Positions 9,399-17,972 are shown, counted from the first letter of the stretch. The stretch is 64,000 bases of DNA from Pedobacter sp. MC2016-05 (GCF_026239735.1 NZ_JAPIVT010000001.1:1-64000); one strand, 5' to 3'. Notes: generated from the sequence alone by a model not told the origin. Numbers and translations are program-made.

Positions 9399-9526
9399 GC
9401 GGTTGCCTATAACTGACTTGGGAAGCAGTTAAAAAGCAGCCGCGGCAGGAACTCAAACACTTCCCAAAAATTTTCAGAAGGCCTTCTGATTTGCATCGTA
9501 GCAAACCCCTCGAATGGTTCGAGGGG
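9399..9526 (+). ncRNA. Candidate structured RNA: pseudoknot plus three abutting hairpins
   Basis: P1 pairs 9399-9406 with 9436-9443 (8 bp, one G-U). Inside it P2 pairs AACTG 9411-9415 with CAGTT 9426-9430. The P2 loop holds TTGGGAAG (9418-9425), which is the exact complement of CTTCCCAA at 9460-9467, giving an H-type pseudoknot. Three hairpins then follow with no gap: 9474-9489 (16-nt palindrome), 9490-9505 (TTTGC/GCAAA) and 9506-9526 (9-bp stem CCCCTCGAA, 3-nt loop). GCAGTT at 9425-9430 can also pair with AACTGC at 9527-9532, an alternative fold. It lies 36 nt upstream of the small peptide gene, so it is either its 5' leader or a separate RNA. It matches no family I can name. Confidence 0.5.
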
Positions 9527-9562
9527 AACTGCAAGTATTTCATTTTCTAAAATTTTTGAATC

Positions 9563-9766
9563 ATGTTTTTACCCTTATTTTTAGCAATTTTATTAGGATT
9601 AGTTAATCCATCAGCATCACAAACATCATCTTGTAGCAGCAACAATACAACTGTAAGCATTAGTGAAACCAACCCAAATGGTGGTAATGAAGACCCTGGC
9701 GATGGCAGCGATGATGATGACGATGATACAGGTGGTGACAAAGGCCACGTACCACCAACACCATAA
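9563..9766 (+). CDS. Small secreted acidic peptide
   Basis: 67 aa. Residues 1-20 form a signal peptide (MFLPLFLAILLGLVNPSASQ). The mature part is short, starts with a Cys-Ser-rich stretch and carries a run of aspartates (DGSDDDDDDTGGD), a possible calcium-binding tract, before ending in PPTP. It matches no family I recognise. It has its own terminator at 9773-9807 and sits directly before the TPR sensor kinase gene. Export plus a neighbouring sensor suggests a signal or ligand, which is inference. It could also be a spurious ORF, but the clean signal peptide, the terminator and the structured leader argue for a gene. Confidence 0.55.
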   Translation: MFLPLFLAILLGLVNPSASQTSSCSSNNTTVSISETNPNGGNEDPGDGSDDDDDDTGGDKGHVPPTP

Positions 9767-9772
9767 AATTCA

Positions 9773-9807
9773 AATAAAAGGGCGATTGATATAATCGCTC
9801 TTTTATT
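9773..9807 (+). terminator. Terminator of the small peptide gene
   Basis: 15-bp stem (9773-9787 with 9793-9807, one G-U) around a 5-nt loop, with CTTTTATTATATTT as the 3' arm and tail. It separates the peptide gene from the kinase gene at 9829. Confidence 0.75.
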
Positions 9808-9828
9808 ATATTTGAGAAAAAATCTCCC

Positions 9829-11496
9829 TTGAAAAACCCTCTATCTCTCTTTTTACTCTCCATCATCCTATTTGCCTGCAATAAAAAACATAATAAGATG
9901 GCTGTTCCGCTTGATGCTGATTTCAAGCATGCAAAATCTTTATATGAAAAGAACAATGACTCTGCCTTTTATTATTTTAATAGAGTAACCACAACTAATA
10001 AGGATAGTTTAACAGTTGCAAAAGCGTATAATTATATGGCTGTTATACAATCAGACGCAGGAGATTATTATGGCTCCCAAGAGAGTATAATGCGATCGAT
10101 GTCATTTTTAAAAGAAAACAAATCAGGGCACCTAAGCTGTATTTCGTCCAATTATAATGAGCTCGGTTATACTAGTGATAACCTCAAAAATTACCGTTCA
10201 GCTGTTGATTACTATGATAAGGCGATCCATTTTTCTACCAATCCAGCATACATTAGCACGATGCAAAACAACAAAGCTTTGGCCTACCAAAAGCTTGGCC
10301 GATTCGCAGAATCCCTAAAAATATTCAATCTAATCAGATCAAAGGAAACTAAGGATTACGGTGATTATTCCCGCCTAATCTCAAATATCGCTAAAACAAA
10401 ATGGCTCCAGAATCCTGATTATGTTGCTGCTCCAGAATTACTTAAAGCACTTCGAATCGGGAAACAAGCCCAAGATGATTGGTGTCAAAATTTAAGCTAT
10501 TCATATTTAACAGATTACTATACTAATAAGATGCCCGATTCAGCATTATATTATGCATTGAGCATGTATCAGATTGCACAAAAACTAAATAGTCCCGATG
10601 ATCAATTAGAAGCTTTAAATAAGTTAATTAAACTTAGTCCAACTGTGGAAATAAAGAAATATTTCGATGTTTATCAGCACCTAAACGATAGTTTGCAAAC
10701 CGCTAGGAACGCTGCAAAAAACCAGTTTGCGGTTGTCAGATATGAATCAGAAAAAAGCAAGGCCGATAATTTAATCTTACAGAAAGACAATACCGAAAAA
10801 CGTTATCAAATTATCAAGCGAGAATTATTGCTGGCTTCCGGTTTCGTAGTTTTTATTGCAGTATCTATTAGTGCTTTCTTTTGGCATAAAAAAAGACAAC
10901 AAAAAATGGAACTCGAAAAGGAAAGTGCCATTCGAGAAAATAGATTAAAAACCTCGAAAAAAGTTCATGATGTTGTAGCAAACGGATTGTATCGGGTAAT
11001 GAGTGAGATGGAAAATCAACCTGAAATTGATCGTGAAGCAATCATCGATAAAATCGAGGTGCTTTACGAAAAATCAAGGGATATCTCTTACGATAAACCC
11101 GATCACGATTTGAAATCTTTTGAGGTTAAAATATCAAAAATATTAACTTCATTCGCCACGCCACAAACCAAAGTATTTATTGCCGGAAACTCAGTCAAGT
11201 TGTGGGAAAAAGTGCAGCCCATTGTGCGGTACGAAATCGAACAGGTTTTACAGGAGCTGATGGTTAATATGAAAAAGCATAGTAAAGCCACGACAGTTGT
11301 ATTAAAATTTGAACAAGAAGAAAATCAAGTAAATATTTGGTATACCGACAACGGCATAGGCATGCCTGAAGACAAAATTTTTAATAATGGATGGAAAAAT
11401 ACGGTTTCCCGTATAGATGGGATTGGAGGGAAACTTACCTTTGAAACCAAAGCGGAGAAAGGACTGAAGGTTCGCATTTCTTTTCCTGTTTCTTAA
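9829..11496 (+). CDS. TPR-repeat sensor histidine kinase
   Basis: 555 aa from a TTG start; no in-frame ATG precedes the signal sequence. A lipoprotein-type signal (SIILFACNKK) leads into a periplasmic tetratricopeptide array (about residues 30-300; e.g. YNELGYTSDNLKNYRSAVDYYDKA). One membrane helix (about 335-355) and a coiled coil follow, then a HisKA_3-like box with His380 (KKVHDVVANGLY) and a HATPase_c domain (QELMVNMKKHS, DNGIGM). This is the usual Bacteroidota design in which TPRs sense an envelope or peptide signal. The response regulator follows after 11 bp. The gene starts 22 bp after the terminator of a secreted peptide gene. Confidence 0.9.
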   Translation: MKNPLSLFLLSIILFACNKKHNKMAVPLDADFKHAKSLYEKNNDSAFYYFNRVTTTNKDSLTVAKAYNYMAVIQSDAGDYYGSQESIMRSMSFLKENKSGHLSCISSNYNELGYTSDNLKNYRSAVDYYDKAIHFSTNPAYISTMQNNKALAYQKLGRFAESLKIFNLIRSKETKDYGDYSRLISNIAKTKWLQNPDYVAAPELLKALRIGKQAQDDWCQNLSYSYLTDYYTNKMPDSALYYALSMYQIAQKLNSPDDQLEALNKLIKLSPTVEIKKYFDVYQHLNDSLQTARNAAKNQFAVVRYESEKSKADNLILQKDNTEKRYQIIKRELLLASGFVVFIAVSISAFFWHKKRQQKMELEKESAIRENRLKTSKKVHDVVANGLYRVMSEMENQPEIDREAIIDKIEVLYEKSRDISYDKPDHDLKSFEVKISKILTSFATPQTKVFIAGNSVKLWEKVQPIVRYEIEQVLQELMVNMKKHSKATTVVLKFEQEENQVNIWYTDNGIGMPEDKIFNNGWKNTVSRIDGIGGKLTFETKAEKGLKVRISFPVS

Positions 11497-11507
11497 CTCA
11501 AAATTAA

Positions 11508-12173
11508 ATGTTCAAAAGAGTATTAATCGCAGAAGACCACGAAAGCACGAGTATTTCAGTTAGAAAAACATTGGAAGATTTAGGCATTCCCAAAACTGAA
11601 TATACCTACTATTGTGATGATGCATTTATGCATATTCAAAAAAGCTTAGGCGATGATCAGCCCTTTGATCTGCTCATTACCGACCTTTCTTTTGAAGAAG
11701 ATCATCGTAAACAAAAACTTTCTGGTGGCTTAGCATTAATTGAAGCCATAAAACAAATTCAACCCCTTGTTAAGATATTGGTGTTTTCTGCGGAAACCAA
11801 TCCGGCAATAATTGATAATCTTTTTAAAAATTTGTGCATTAACGGTTACGTACGTAAAGCCCGCCACGATGCCAAAGATTTGAAAAAGGCACTTGAAAAT
11901 ATTGCTCAATACAAAACCTATCTATCCGAAGATTTACGTCATTCGCTGAAGCAAAAAAATACTTTCGAGTTTACAGAATATGATGTAACTATTATTTCTT
12001 TGCTTTCGCAAGGCACTCCACAAAAAGATATTCCAACCTATTTGTTACACCATAAAATAAAACCAGCTAGTTTAAGTAGTCTCGAAAAGCGATTGGGTAC
12101 TATTAAAGATTCACTTGAATTTTCGAAAAATGAGCAGTTGGTAGCCTACTGTAAAGATTTGGGGATTATTTGA
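11508..12173 (+). CDS. Response regulator, receiver plus HTH
   Basis: 221 aa. The receiver has the acidic pair ED at 9-10, phosphoacceptor Asp59 (LLITDLSF) and VFSAE. The C-terminal 70 residues (FEFTEYDVTIISLLSQGTPQ) resemble a divergent LuxR-type HTH beginning with the usual 'T..D..I..LL..G...K.I' pattern. It is the cognate partner of the kinase at 9829. A palindrome TTACGG-TTTC-CCGTAA lies 160 bp downstream of its stop, before the next gene, and the same 14-mer occurs inside the kinase gene, so it could be this regulator's site. Confidence 0.87.
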   Translation: MFKRVLIAEDHESTSISVRKTLEDLGIPKTEYTYYCDDAFMHIQKSLGDDQPFDLLITDLSFEEDHRKQKLSGGLALIEAIKQIQPLVKILVFSAETNPAIIDNLFKNLCINGYVRKARHDAKDLKKALENIAQYKTYLSEDLRHSLKQKNTFEFTEYDVTIISLLSQGTPQKDIPTYLLHHKIKPASLSSLEKRLGTIKDSLEFSKNEQLVAYCKDLGII

Positions 12174-12333
12174 TTCGAAAATCTTCTGTATTGAAATATG
12201 CGCTTTCACCCCGAACGGCATCCTGCATGTTTATGAGGTTTATTCCTATAATAACCGCTAAAAAAATTCTTCTCAACCAATGAAAAATTAGGTTGGTTCG
12301 AGAGGAATGAAAGCTATAAACAATTTTTTCTCT

Positions 12334-12378
12334 TTACGGTTTCCCGTAATAATTGATCCTTTCATGTAGTTAATTTTG
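12334..12378 (+). promoter_or_regulatory. Palindrome and -7 box upstream of the nuclease gene
   Basis: TTACGG-TTTC-CCGTAA at 12334-12349 is a perfect 6-bp inverted repeat with a 4-nt centre. TAATTTTG at 12371-12378 fits TAnnTTTG, giving a start near 12385. The palindrome is then centred about -43 and covers the place where a -33 TTTG box would be (none is present), as expected for an activator site. Confidence 0.5.
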
Positions 12379-12413
12379 ATCAAAACAAGCAAACTCAAAA
12401 TAAACTTCAGGAA

Positions 12414-13475
12414 ATGGATCTTAAACTAAAGCTAGAGCAACTTCACCAAAGGGTAGTTGGACTCAAAGATCAAATTAATACAGAAGAGGCTACAAAAAAT
12501 GCATTTGTAATGCCCTTCATACAAATTTTGGGCTACGATATTTTTAATCCGACTGAAGTTATTCCAGAGCATATTTGTGATATTGGCACCAAGAAAGGCG
12601 AAAAGGTTGATTATGTAATTCGAAAAAATAATGAGCCTATTCTCATATTTGAATGCAAACACTGGAAAGAAAATGCCGATGCGCACAACTCACAATTACA
12701 CCGTTATTATCATGTTTCCAAAGCCAGATTTGGCGTATTAACCAATGGTACCGTTTACAATTTTTATGCTGATTTAGAAAAACCAAATATCATGGATGAG
12801 AAACCTTTCTTAACCATCGACATTGAAGACCTGAAGGATAATGCCATAAAAATTTTAGAAAGCTTTACCAAAAATGAATACAATTTAGAAACAATTTTAG
12901 ATTCGGCTGAAGGCTTTAAATACATTAAAGCGATTAGAAAGGAGTTTGAAAAAGAAATTGAAAACCCATCAGATGAACTCATCAAACTTCTAGTTAGTCG
13001 CTTTTTTGATAAACCATTAATTGCCAGCCGTATGATAGCTTTTAAAGAATATGCTAAAAAAGCGCTTACCCTCTCTATAAATGAATCTATTAGCGATAGA
13101 TTAAAATCTGCATTAAACATTAATGAAAAACCAGACATACAGGTAGATCAAAAAGTTAGTCTAATCGATGATGGTAGTGACTCTAAAATTATAACTACCG
13201 AAGAAGAGCTGGAAGCGTTCCAAATTGTGAAAGCCATCTTAAGAGAAAAAATCGCATCTACGCGTATCGCTCCAAGAGATACACAATCGTACTTCGGAGT
13301 TTTACTTGATGACAATAACAGAAAACCGATTTGCCGCTTTCATTTCAATACAGCCAATAAATACCTGGGGACTTTTGCAAATGGCAAAGACGCTGGCGAT
13401 AAAAAGCAAATATTCAATCTGGATGAGATTTACAATTACCGCAGCCATCTACACCAAACCATAGATAATTATTAG
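12414..13475 (+). CDS. Free-standing HsdR-N-type nuclease-domain protein
   Basis: 353 aa, cytoplasmic. The first 150 residues match the N-terminal nuclease domain of type I restriction HsdR: TEEATKNAFVMPFIQILGYD, then the PD-(D/E)xK core VDYVIRK...PILIFECK (Asp66, Glu80, Lys82) and the QLHRYYHVSKARFGVLTNG strand. There is no helicase motor and no methylase or specificity subunit nearby, so it is not a type I system. The last 80 residues (SYFGVLLDDNNRKPICRFHF) form a second small domain typical of the Bacteroidota versions. It lies 113 bp before the phospholipase-D-fold gene on the same strand, and a shared defence role is possible but inferred. Confidence 0.82.
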   Translation: MDLKLKLEQLHQRVVGLKDQINTEEATKNAFVMPFIQILGYDIFNPTEVIPEHICDIGTKKGEKVDYVIRKNNEPILIFECKHWKENADAHNSQLHRYYHVSKARFGVLTNGTVYNFYADLEKPNIMDEKPFLTIDIEDLKDNAIKILESFTKNEYNLETILDSAEGFKYIKAIRKEFEKEIENPSDELIKLLVSRFFDKPLIASRMIAFKEYAKKALTLSINESISDRLKSALNINEKPDIQVDQKVSLIDDGSDSKIITTEEELEAFQIVKAILREKIASTRIAPRDTQSYFGVLLDDNNRKPICRFHFNTANKYLGTFANGKDAGDKKQIFNLDEIYNYRSHLHQTIDNY

Positions 13476-13588
13476 TTAACGTTCAATTCTCTCACGGAAA
13501 TGTAGGGGTTGCTTCCAATTGCTCAGGAGAGCGAGAGGAAGTGATCTTGCATTTTAAGAAATAAGATAAACAGGGAAATCAGTAACAT

Positions 13589-15481
13589 ATGAATGACATC
13601 TTAACAAACGGTTCGGAAATTAAGCAACGAATAATTTCGGAAATCCTCAATGCAAGTCAGTGCATTTATCTTGCAATGGCATGGTTTACTGACAGAGATA
13701 TTGCAACTGCGATAATTGATGCAAAAAATAGAAATGTAACTATCGATATCATTCTATCTTCAAATGCATCAAATGAAACAGTTAAAGTAATGTTAAGAGG
13801 TTCGAATATTAGCGTACATGCATTTGACACAGGCGATGTCAGAGGAATGATGCACCATAAATTTTGCTTAATAGATAATAGAATTTCGATAAACGGATCC
13901 TACAACTATTCTTATAATGCCAGCAATAACAATGTCGAAAACATTCAAGTTTCAGACGAACCAGCTACATACAAGCAGTTTTTTACTGAATTCGAAAGGA
14001 TAAAGTATAATATAGATCATAATATAGATGTAAATACAAATTCGAAAGCACCTAATAATGACCATCTAAATCCGCAACCCTTGAATTTGATTGATAATTT
14101 CTCTAAGCAGTTACACGACCTCGTCTATTCTGCAGCACAAATTAATACATTAGAATATAGAAATAAAGGATACGAAACTTCTAGAGATAGTCAGGGAAGT
14201 CTTGAAATTTTTAAAGCAGAATACAATAATATCAAAGAGGAAATCAGAGCTTTTGCTACGGATGACAGTTTAAGCAGTAAAAAAAATATTCTAACTGATA
14301 ACATTTTAAATGCCTTCACCAGTACTAAAGCTAGTTTACATCTGGAAAAACAAGATAAAATACTCCTATCAAAGAAGGACAACGAATTAGAAAATAGGCA
14401 TATAACAGATAAGGTATCTGAACTAAAACAAAAAAAATCTTTATTAGAATCAGGAAATCAACATACAGGTGAAAAAGGATTATTGCAAATCAATAAAGAA
14501 ATTGAAAAAAACAAATTGGAAAGAAGTACAATTGAACAATCTTTTGTCATAAAAAAGTTTTGGTCTGTGGGCACTTTTTTAATAGCCTTTTTGTTATTAA
14601 TCTTTGCTTGCTATTTATCATTTTTTTTCGCTTCTGCATTATACAAAATGTTATTTGAAAGTGATGTCTATACCACTGCACTAGAAGCAGGAATTAACCC
14701 CGGAATACCAAAGCTAGTTGATGCTGATGCAATTATTAAAATATTCAAGCATCAAGGAATACTATTCGGATTTATTGCCTCAATTTTCTTTCTTTTCCCA
14801 ATTCTTTTATCAAATATAAAGTTGCTTGGTAGCAAAAATAAATTTGTAAATGGTTTGTTGTTTTGGGTTGGATTAGCAATTTTTGATATACTAGTTGCAG
14901 GAATGATTGCTATTAATACAGATAAAATAAATTCTTTACTAATAGGCAACGAGTCTAAAATGCAAATCTGGGAGGTTGTTAAACATGGTGAGTTTTGGAT
15001 GATATTCATGTTTGGGATGGTTCCGCTAATTATAACGCATTACTTAATTGAAAACATTACTAATGCATATAAACTTTCAGAAAGAGAATTAGTGGATGCA
15101 GAAAAAACTAAGAAAATACAACTATTGGACGAAGGAATAATAGATCTTAATTCAGAAAAAGAATCAATCAACCATAGAATAAAAGAGATCGAAGGTGCAA
15201 TTAACAATCAAAAAAATAGCATTCTCAATCTTGAAACTCACACCAATAATTTACTTAATCAGATAGATAGCAACTATGAAGAGCTATCAAGACAACTTAA
15301 GACCCTGTTTGATGATTTTAACAATAAAATAATAAGTGGTAAAATTTTTACAGATGTAATTTTAGAAAGCGTAATCACAGCATACAATTCAGGATTTATT
15401 GAACATCTACCTAAATTTTATGCTACAGGAGAGGTAGCTCGCAGGGTTAAAGAGATTGAGCAAATTGTCACTAATAATTAA
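13589..15481 (+). CDS. Phospholipase-D-fold protein with coiled coils and four membrane helices
   Basis: 630 aa. Residues 1-140 are a single PLD-type catalytic domain with an HxKxxxxD motif (His89, Lys91, Asp96 in MHHKFCLID) followed by INGSYNYSYNA. One HKD motif means two chains must pair to act, as in the Nuc-type nucleases. A long helical linker (200-320) leads to hydrophobic segments near 325-346, 390-410, 420-445 and 468-488, then a C-terminal coiled coil (500-570). Cleavage of DNA or lipid at the inner membrane would be the expected activity. It is 8 bp from the VWA-like lipoprotein gene, so they form an operon. AT-rich, like its neighbours to 16.4 kb. Confidence 0.82.
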   Translation: MNDILTNGSEIKQRIISEILNASQCIYLAMAWFTDRDIATAIIDAKNRNVTIDIILSSNASNETVKVMLRGSNISVHAFDTGDVRGMMHHKFCLIDNRISINGSYNYSYNASNNNVENIQVSDEPATYKQFFTEFERIKYNIDHNIDVNTNSKAPNNDHLNPQPLNLIDNFSKQLHDLVYSAAQINTLEYRNKGYETSRDSQGSLEIFKAEYNNIKEEIRAFATDDSLSSKKNILTDNILNAFTSTKASLHLEKQDKILLSKKDNELENRHITDKVSELKQKKSLLESGNQHTGEKGLLQINKEIEKNKLERSTIEQSFVIKKFWSVGTFLIAFLLLIFACYLSFFFASALYKMLFESDVYTTALEAGINPGIPKLVDADAIIKIFKHQGILFGFIASIFFLFPILLSNIKLLGSKNKFVNGLLFWVGLAIFDILVAGMIAINTDKINSLLIGNESKMQIWEVVKHGEFWMIFMFGMVPLIITHYLIENITNAYKLSERELVDAEKTKKIQLLDEGIIDLNSEKESINHRIKEIEGAINNQKNSILNLETHTNNLLNQIDSNYEELSRQLKTLFDDFNNKIISGKIFTDVILESVITAYNSGFIEHLPKFYATGEVARRVKEIEQIVTNN

Positions 15482-15489
15482 GGAAAGAA

Positions 15490-16371
15490 ATGAAAAATAT
15501 TTTAATAAGTATTTTCGTAATGCTATTGCTTTCCTCTTGTAGTAGTTGTGTCGACACCAAATCACAAAACAGGTATTTAACCTATCAAAATATAGTGATT
15601 TTATCAGATATGTCAAGTAGACTTGACAATAAACCATCAAAAGATATTTCAGAAATACATAAAATAGTCCAATTTTTCAAAAATGAATGTGTTAAACCAG
15701 GTGAAAAAATTGGTGATAAATCTTCAATTTCTTTTTCTCAATTCTCTGAGCCGGCTGCGATCTCGATAGATCTTGATAAAATCAAAACTATCGGAAAAAA
15801 GCAACAGTTTATAAATTCTACAGGTAAATACAAAAACAATGGACTGGTGAAGCAAATAGAGCTTTTTGAAAATAAAACAAGAGAAATTTATCTTAATAAA
15901 AGAAATAAAGGACTGGACTTGATCAGTCTCTTAAGTGAGAAGATTGATAACGAATCAATTGTTAAAGAAAACAAGCAACTTATGAATGGAATAGATACAA
16001 CGTTCGTAAACTATGAAAATCACATTTTCATCTTCACAGACGGCTATTTAGAGTATTTAAACAAAGATGCTAATAGCCAGTTTTATTTCGGCAATCATGA
16101 AATAGATAAAGTTAGAAAATCTTGTGTTGCTAATAGGACGATAGCAAACGTCCTTGAGAGCTATAATGCTTTATGTCTACCGATCAATAAAAGCCCGAAA
16201 AACCAATTTATTAATCTTCATATTTTAGAAACACACGAACGCGATAAAAATGATAAATTAAATACTTATAAGCATCCAAAGGGGCAAAGAGATAATGAGA
16301 TTCTTGAAGCGGTATGGAGAAAATGGGCATTAGAAAGTGGTTTCAAAAGCTTTGAATGGAAAAAGTATTAG
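15490..16371 (+). CDS. VWA-like lipoprotein
   Basis: 293 aa. A signal peptide ends in the lipobox LLSSC (Cys17). The strand IVILSDMSSRLD (Asp40) looks like a degenerate VWA MIDAS (D-x-S-x-R rather than D-x-S-x-S), and HIFIFTDGYLEY (about 175-187) is the usual TDG strand. It would sit in the periplasm or on the surface as a binding partner. It directly follows the membrane PLD-fold gene. No family name is certain. Confidence 0.65.
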   Translation: MKNILISIFVMLLLSSCSSCVDTKSQNRYLTYQNIVILSDMSSRLDNKPSKDISEIHKIVQFFKNECVKPGEKIGDKSSISFSQFSEPAAISIDLDKIKTIGKKQQFINSTGKYKNNGLVKQIELFENKTREIYLNKRNKGLDLISLLSEKIDNESIVKENKQLMNGIDTTFVNYENHIFIFTDGYLEYLNKDANSQFYFGNHEIDKVRKSCVANRTIANVLESYNALCLPINKSPKNQFINLHILETHERDKNDKLNTYKHPKGQRDNEILEAVWRKWALESGFKSFEWKKY

Positions 16372-16642
16372 CAATGACAAACTCATCCTCGCTCTTCTCC
16401 TCCTTTGCCTAGCTAACATGCCTTACAGCTACTTTCAGCTTGTTCGATTTTTTTCTTTAATTGGGCTTTGGCTTTTTAGCATATCTATCATGAGAAAAAG
16501 AAGATCAGAGAGGTTTTATTATTTACGTCCTTTTAGCGTTGTTATTTCAGCCATTCTTAAAATAGAGTTAGGTAGATTGATGTGGAATATTGTAGATGTA
16601 TTTTTGTCCATTGCATTAAACTATCAGCTTTATCAAGCCTAA
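16337..16642 (+). CDS. DUF6804-like small membrane protein
   Basis: Up to 101 aa. Two hydrophobic regions carry MPYSYFQLVRFFSLIGLWLF and KIELGRLMWNIVDVFLSIAL, the typical spacing of DUF6804 proteins (function unknown). The start is unclear: a GTG at 16337 overlaps the VWA-like gene by 35 bp, and a TTG at 16352 would give the more usual length. There is no upstream ATG in frame. Confidence 0.65.
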   Translation: MVSKALNGKSISNDKLILALLLLCLANMPYSYFQLVRFFSLIGLWLFSISIMRKRRSERFYYLRPFSVVISAILKIELGRLMWNIVDVFLSIALNYQLYQA

Positions 16643-16686
16643 ACAGCAATATAAAAACCTGAAATAAAAAAATAATCATCCCCCCA

Positions 16687-16896
16687 ATGAAATCCCTATC
16701 TCTCATCCTTTTCCTTCTTACCAACATTGCTTGCAGTGAAACCAAATCGGTGTACCTTTGCGATAGCGAAGGTGGTAAAAAATACCACTTCAAAAAAACG
16801 TGCCGTGGTTTAAGCAATTGCCAGCATAAAATCATAGAAACTACTTTAGACAAAGCAAAAATCCAGGGCAAAACATTGTGTGGATGGGAAAAATAA
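16687..16896 (+). CDS. Small secreted Cys-containing protein
   Basis: 69 aa with a signal peptide or lipobox (LLTNIACSE). The mature part has a fixed set of Cys and His residues (VYLCDSEGGKKYHFKKTC, LSNCQHKI, TLCGWEK). This pattern recurs as short Bacteroidota proteins of unknown function, and the Cys/His set could bind a metal or form disulphides. Its 3' end overlaps the thermonuclease gene by 13 bp, so translation is probably coupled. Confidence 0.7.
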   Translation: MKSLSLILFLLTNIACSETKSVYLCDSEGGKKYHFKKTCRGLSNCQHKIIETTLDKAKIQGKTLCGWEK

Positions 16897-17402
16897 CTTT
16901 ACTGATTTTATTGCTTTGGGTTCGGCCGTTTGTTCCCGCTGAAGAAATAGATCTTGATCTCAAAAAAACCACTTTCAGTGCCAAAGTCATCAGGATTATG
17001 GATGGCGACACCATGGAAGTTTTATATCAGAACACACCCATAAAAATTCGTCTGGCTCATATCGATTGTCCTGAGAAACTCGGCTCGCAGCCTTTTGGAA
17101 ATAACGCCAAAACAGCCTTATCAAATTTATGCTTCGGACAGCAGGTTAAGATATATGGCGAAAAATACGACCGCTATAAGAGATTAATCGCTGTGGTTGC
17201 GAATCAAAATAAACAGATTGTCAATCAGGAAATGATTAAACAGGGCATGGCCTGGCATTTTAAAAAGTACTCATCAGATCCGCTCTATGCTCAACTGGAA
17301 CTGACAGCAAGAAATAATAAAGTTGGACTATGGCACGATGCGCATCCGATAGCTCCATGGGACTGGAGGAAACCTAAAAAGAGATTATTTCAGCGAAAAT
17401 AA
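16884..17402 (+). CDS. Thermonuclease (SNase) family protein
   Basis: 172 aa from the ATG at 16884; a GTG two codons earlier is possible. A signal peptide or anchor is followed by the staphylococcal-nuclease fold: KVIRIMDGDTMEVLY, the catalytic-site IRLAHIDCPE (Arg and Glu), YDRYKRLIAVV and the terminal NNKVGLWHDAHPIAPWDWRK. It is a calcium-dependent endonuclease for DNA and RNA, outside the cytoplasm. It overlaps the small Cys protein gene upstream. Confidence 0.92.
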   Translation: MGKITLLILLLWVRPFVPAEEIDLDLKKTTFSAKVIRIMDGDTMEVLYQNTPIKIRLAHIDCPEKLGSQPFGNNAKTALSNLCFGQQVKIYGEKYDRYKRLIAVVANQNKQIVNQEMIKQGMAWHFKKYSSDPLYAQLELTARNNKVGLWHDAHPIAPWDWRKPKKRLFQRK

Positions 17403-17468
17403 TGATCGTTATCATTTCTTTTAGAGCACACGCTAGGTATATTTATGATTTAAATCAACAAAGTTTAT

Positions 17469-17909
17469 ATGTTAGGAGAATTAAACAACAGACAGCTTAT
17501 CGACCTTCTTGAGCGGCAGGCATTTGGCAGATTAGGTTGCCATTTAAATGGCGAAACTTATATTGTTCCAATTAATTACGTGTACAAAGACAACGCCATC
17601 TATGCACATTCTGGTATCGGTAAGAAAATAGAAATGATGCGTGCTAACCCACAGGTTTGTTTTCAGGTAGATGAAATCATCAATACCTTTCGCTGGGAAA
17701 GCGCCATTCTAACAGGAAACTATACGGAGTTAAGTGGCGAACTAAGACAACAAGCTATGCAAGGAATTATTCACCGCATTATGCCACTTACTAACCGGCC
17801 TGGAGAAGAACCCTCACATGGTATTTCTTCCGAATTGCACCAAAACATTATCGTCTTCAAAATAGAATTAACCGAAGCAAACGGGAGGTATGAGCATCAC
17901 GATAGTTAA
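17469..17909 (+). CDS. Pyridoxamine 5'-phosphate oxidase-fold flavin-binding protein
   Basis: 146 aa, a single split-barrel domain. The family pattern is present: the N-terminal LLERQAFGRLGCHLNGETYIVPINYVY, then HSGIGKKIEMMRANPQVCFQVDEI and WESAILTGNYTEL. Members bind FMN or F420-like cofactors, and many are annotated as nitroimidazole-resistance or general PNPOx-like proteins. Cytoplasmic. No operon partner is evident. Confidence 0.85.
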   Translation: MLGELNNRQLIDLLERQAFGRLGCHLNGETYIVPINYVYKDNAIYAHSGIGKKIEMMRANPQVCFQVDEIINTFRWESAILTGNYTELSGELRQQAMQGIIHRIMPLTNRPGEEPSHGISSELHQNIIVFKIELTEANGRYEHHDS

Positions 17910-17972
17910 TTTATCCATCCTTTAAAAAACTTTCACACCTGTTCATTGTTCCTTTATCAAACAAATAAAATA

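Noticed and set aside
9399..9526. tmRNA, RNase P RNA or 6S RNA
   Set aside because: None of their conserved ends or cores are present.
12414..13475. Part of a complete type I restriction-modification system
   Set aside because: No motor domain, methylase or specificity gene occurs nearby.
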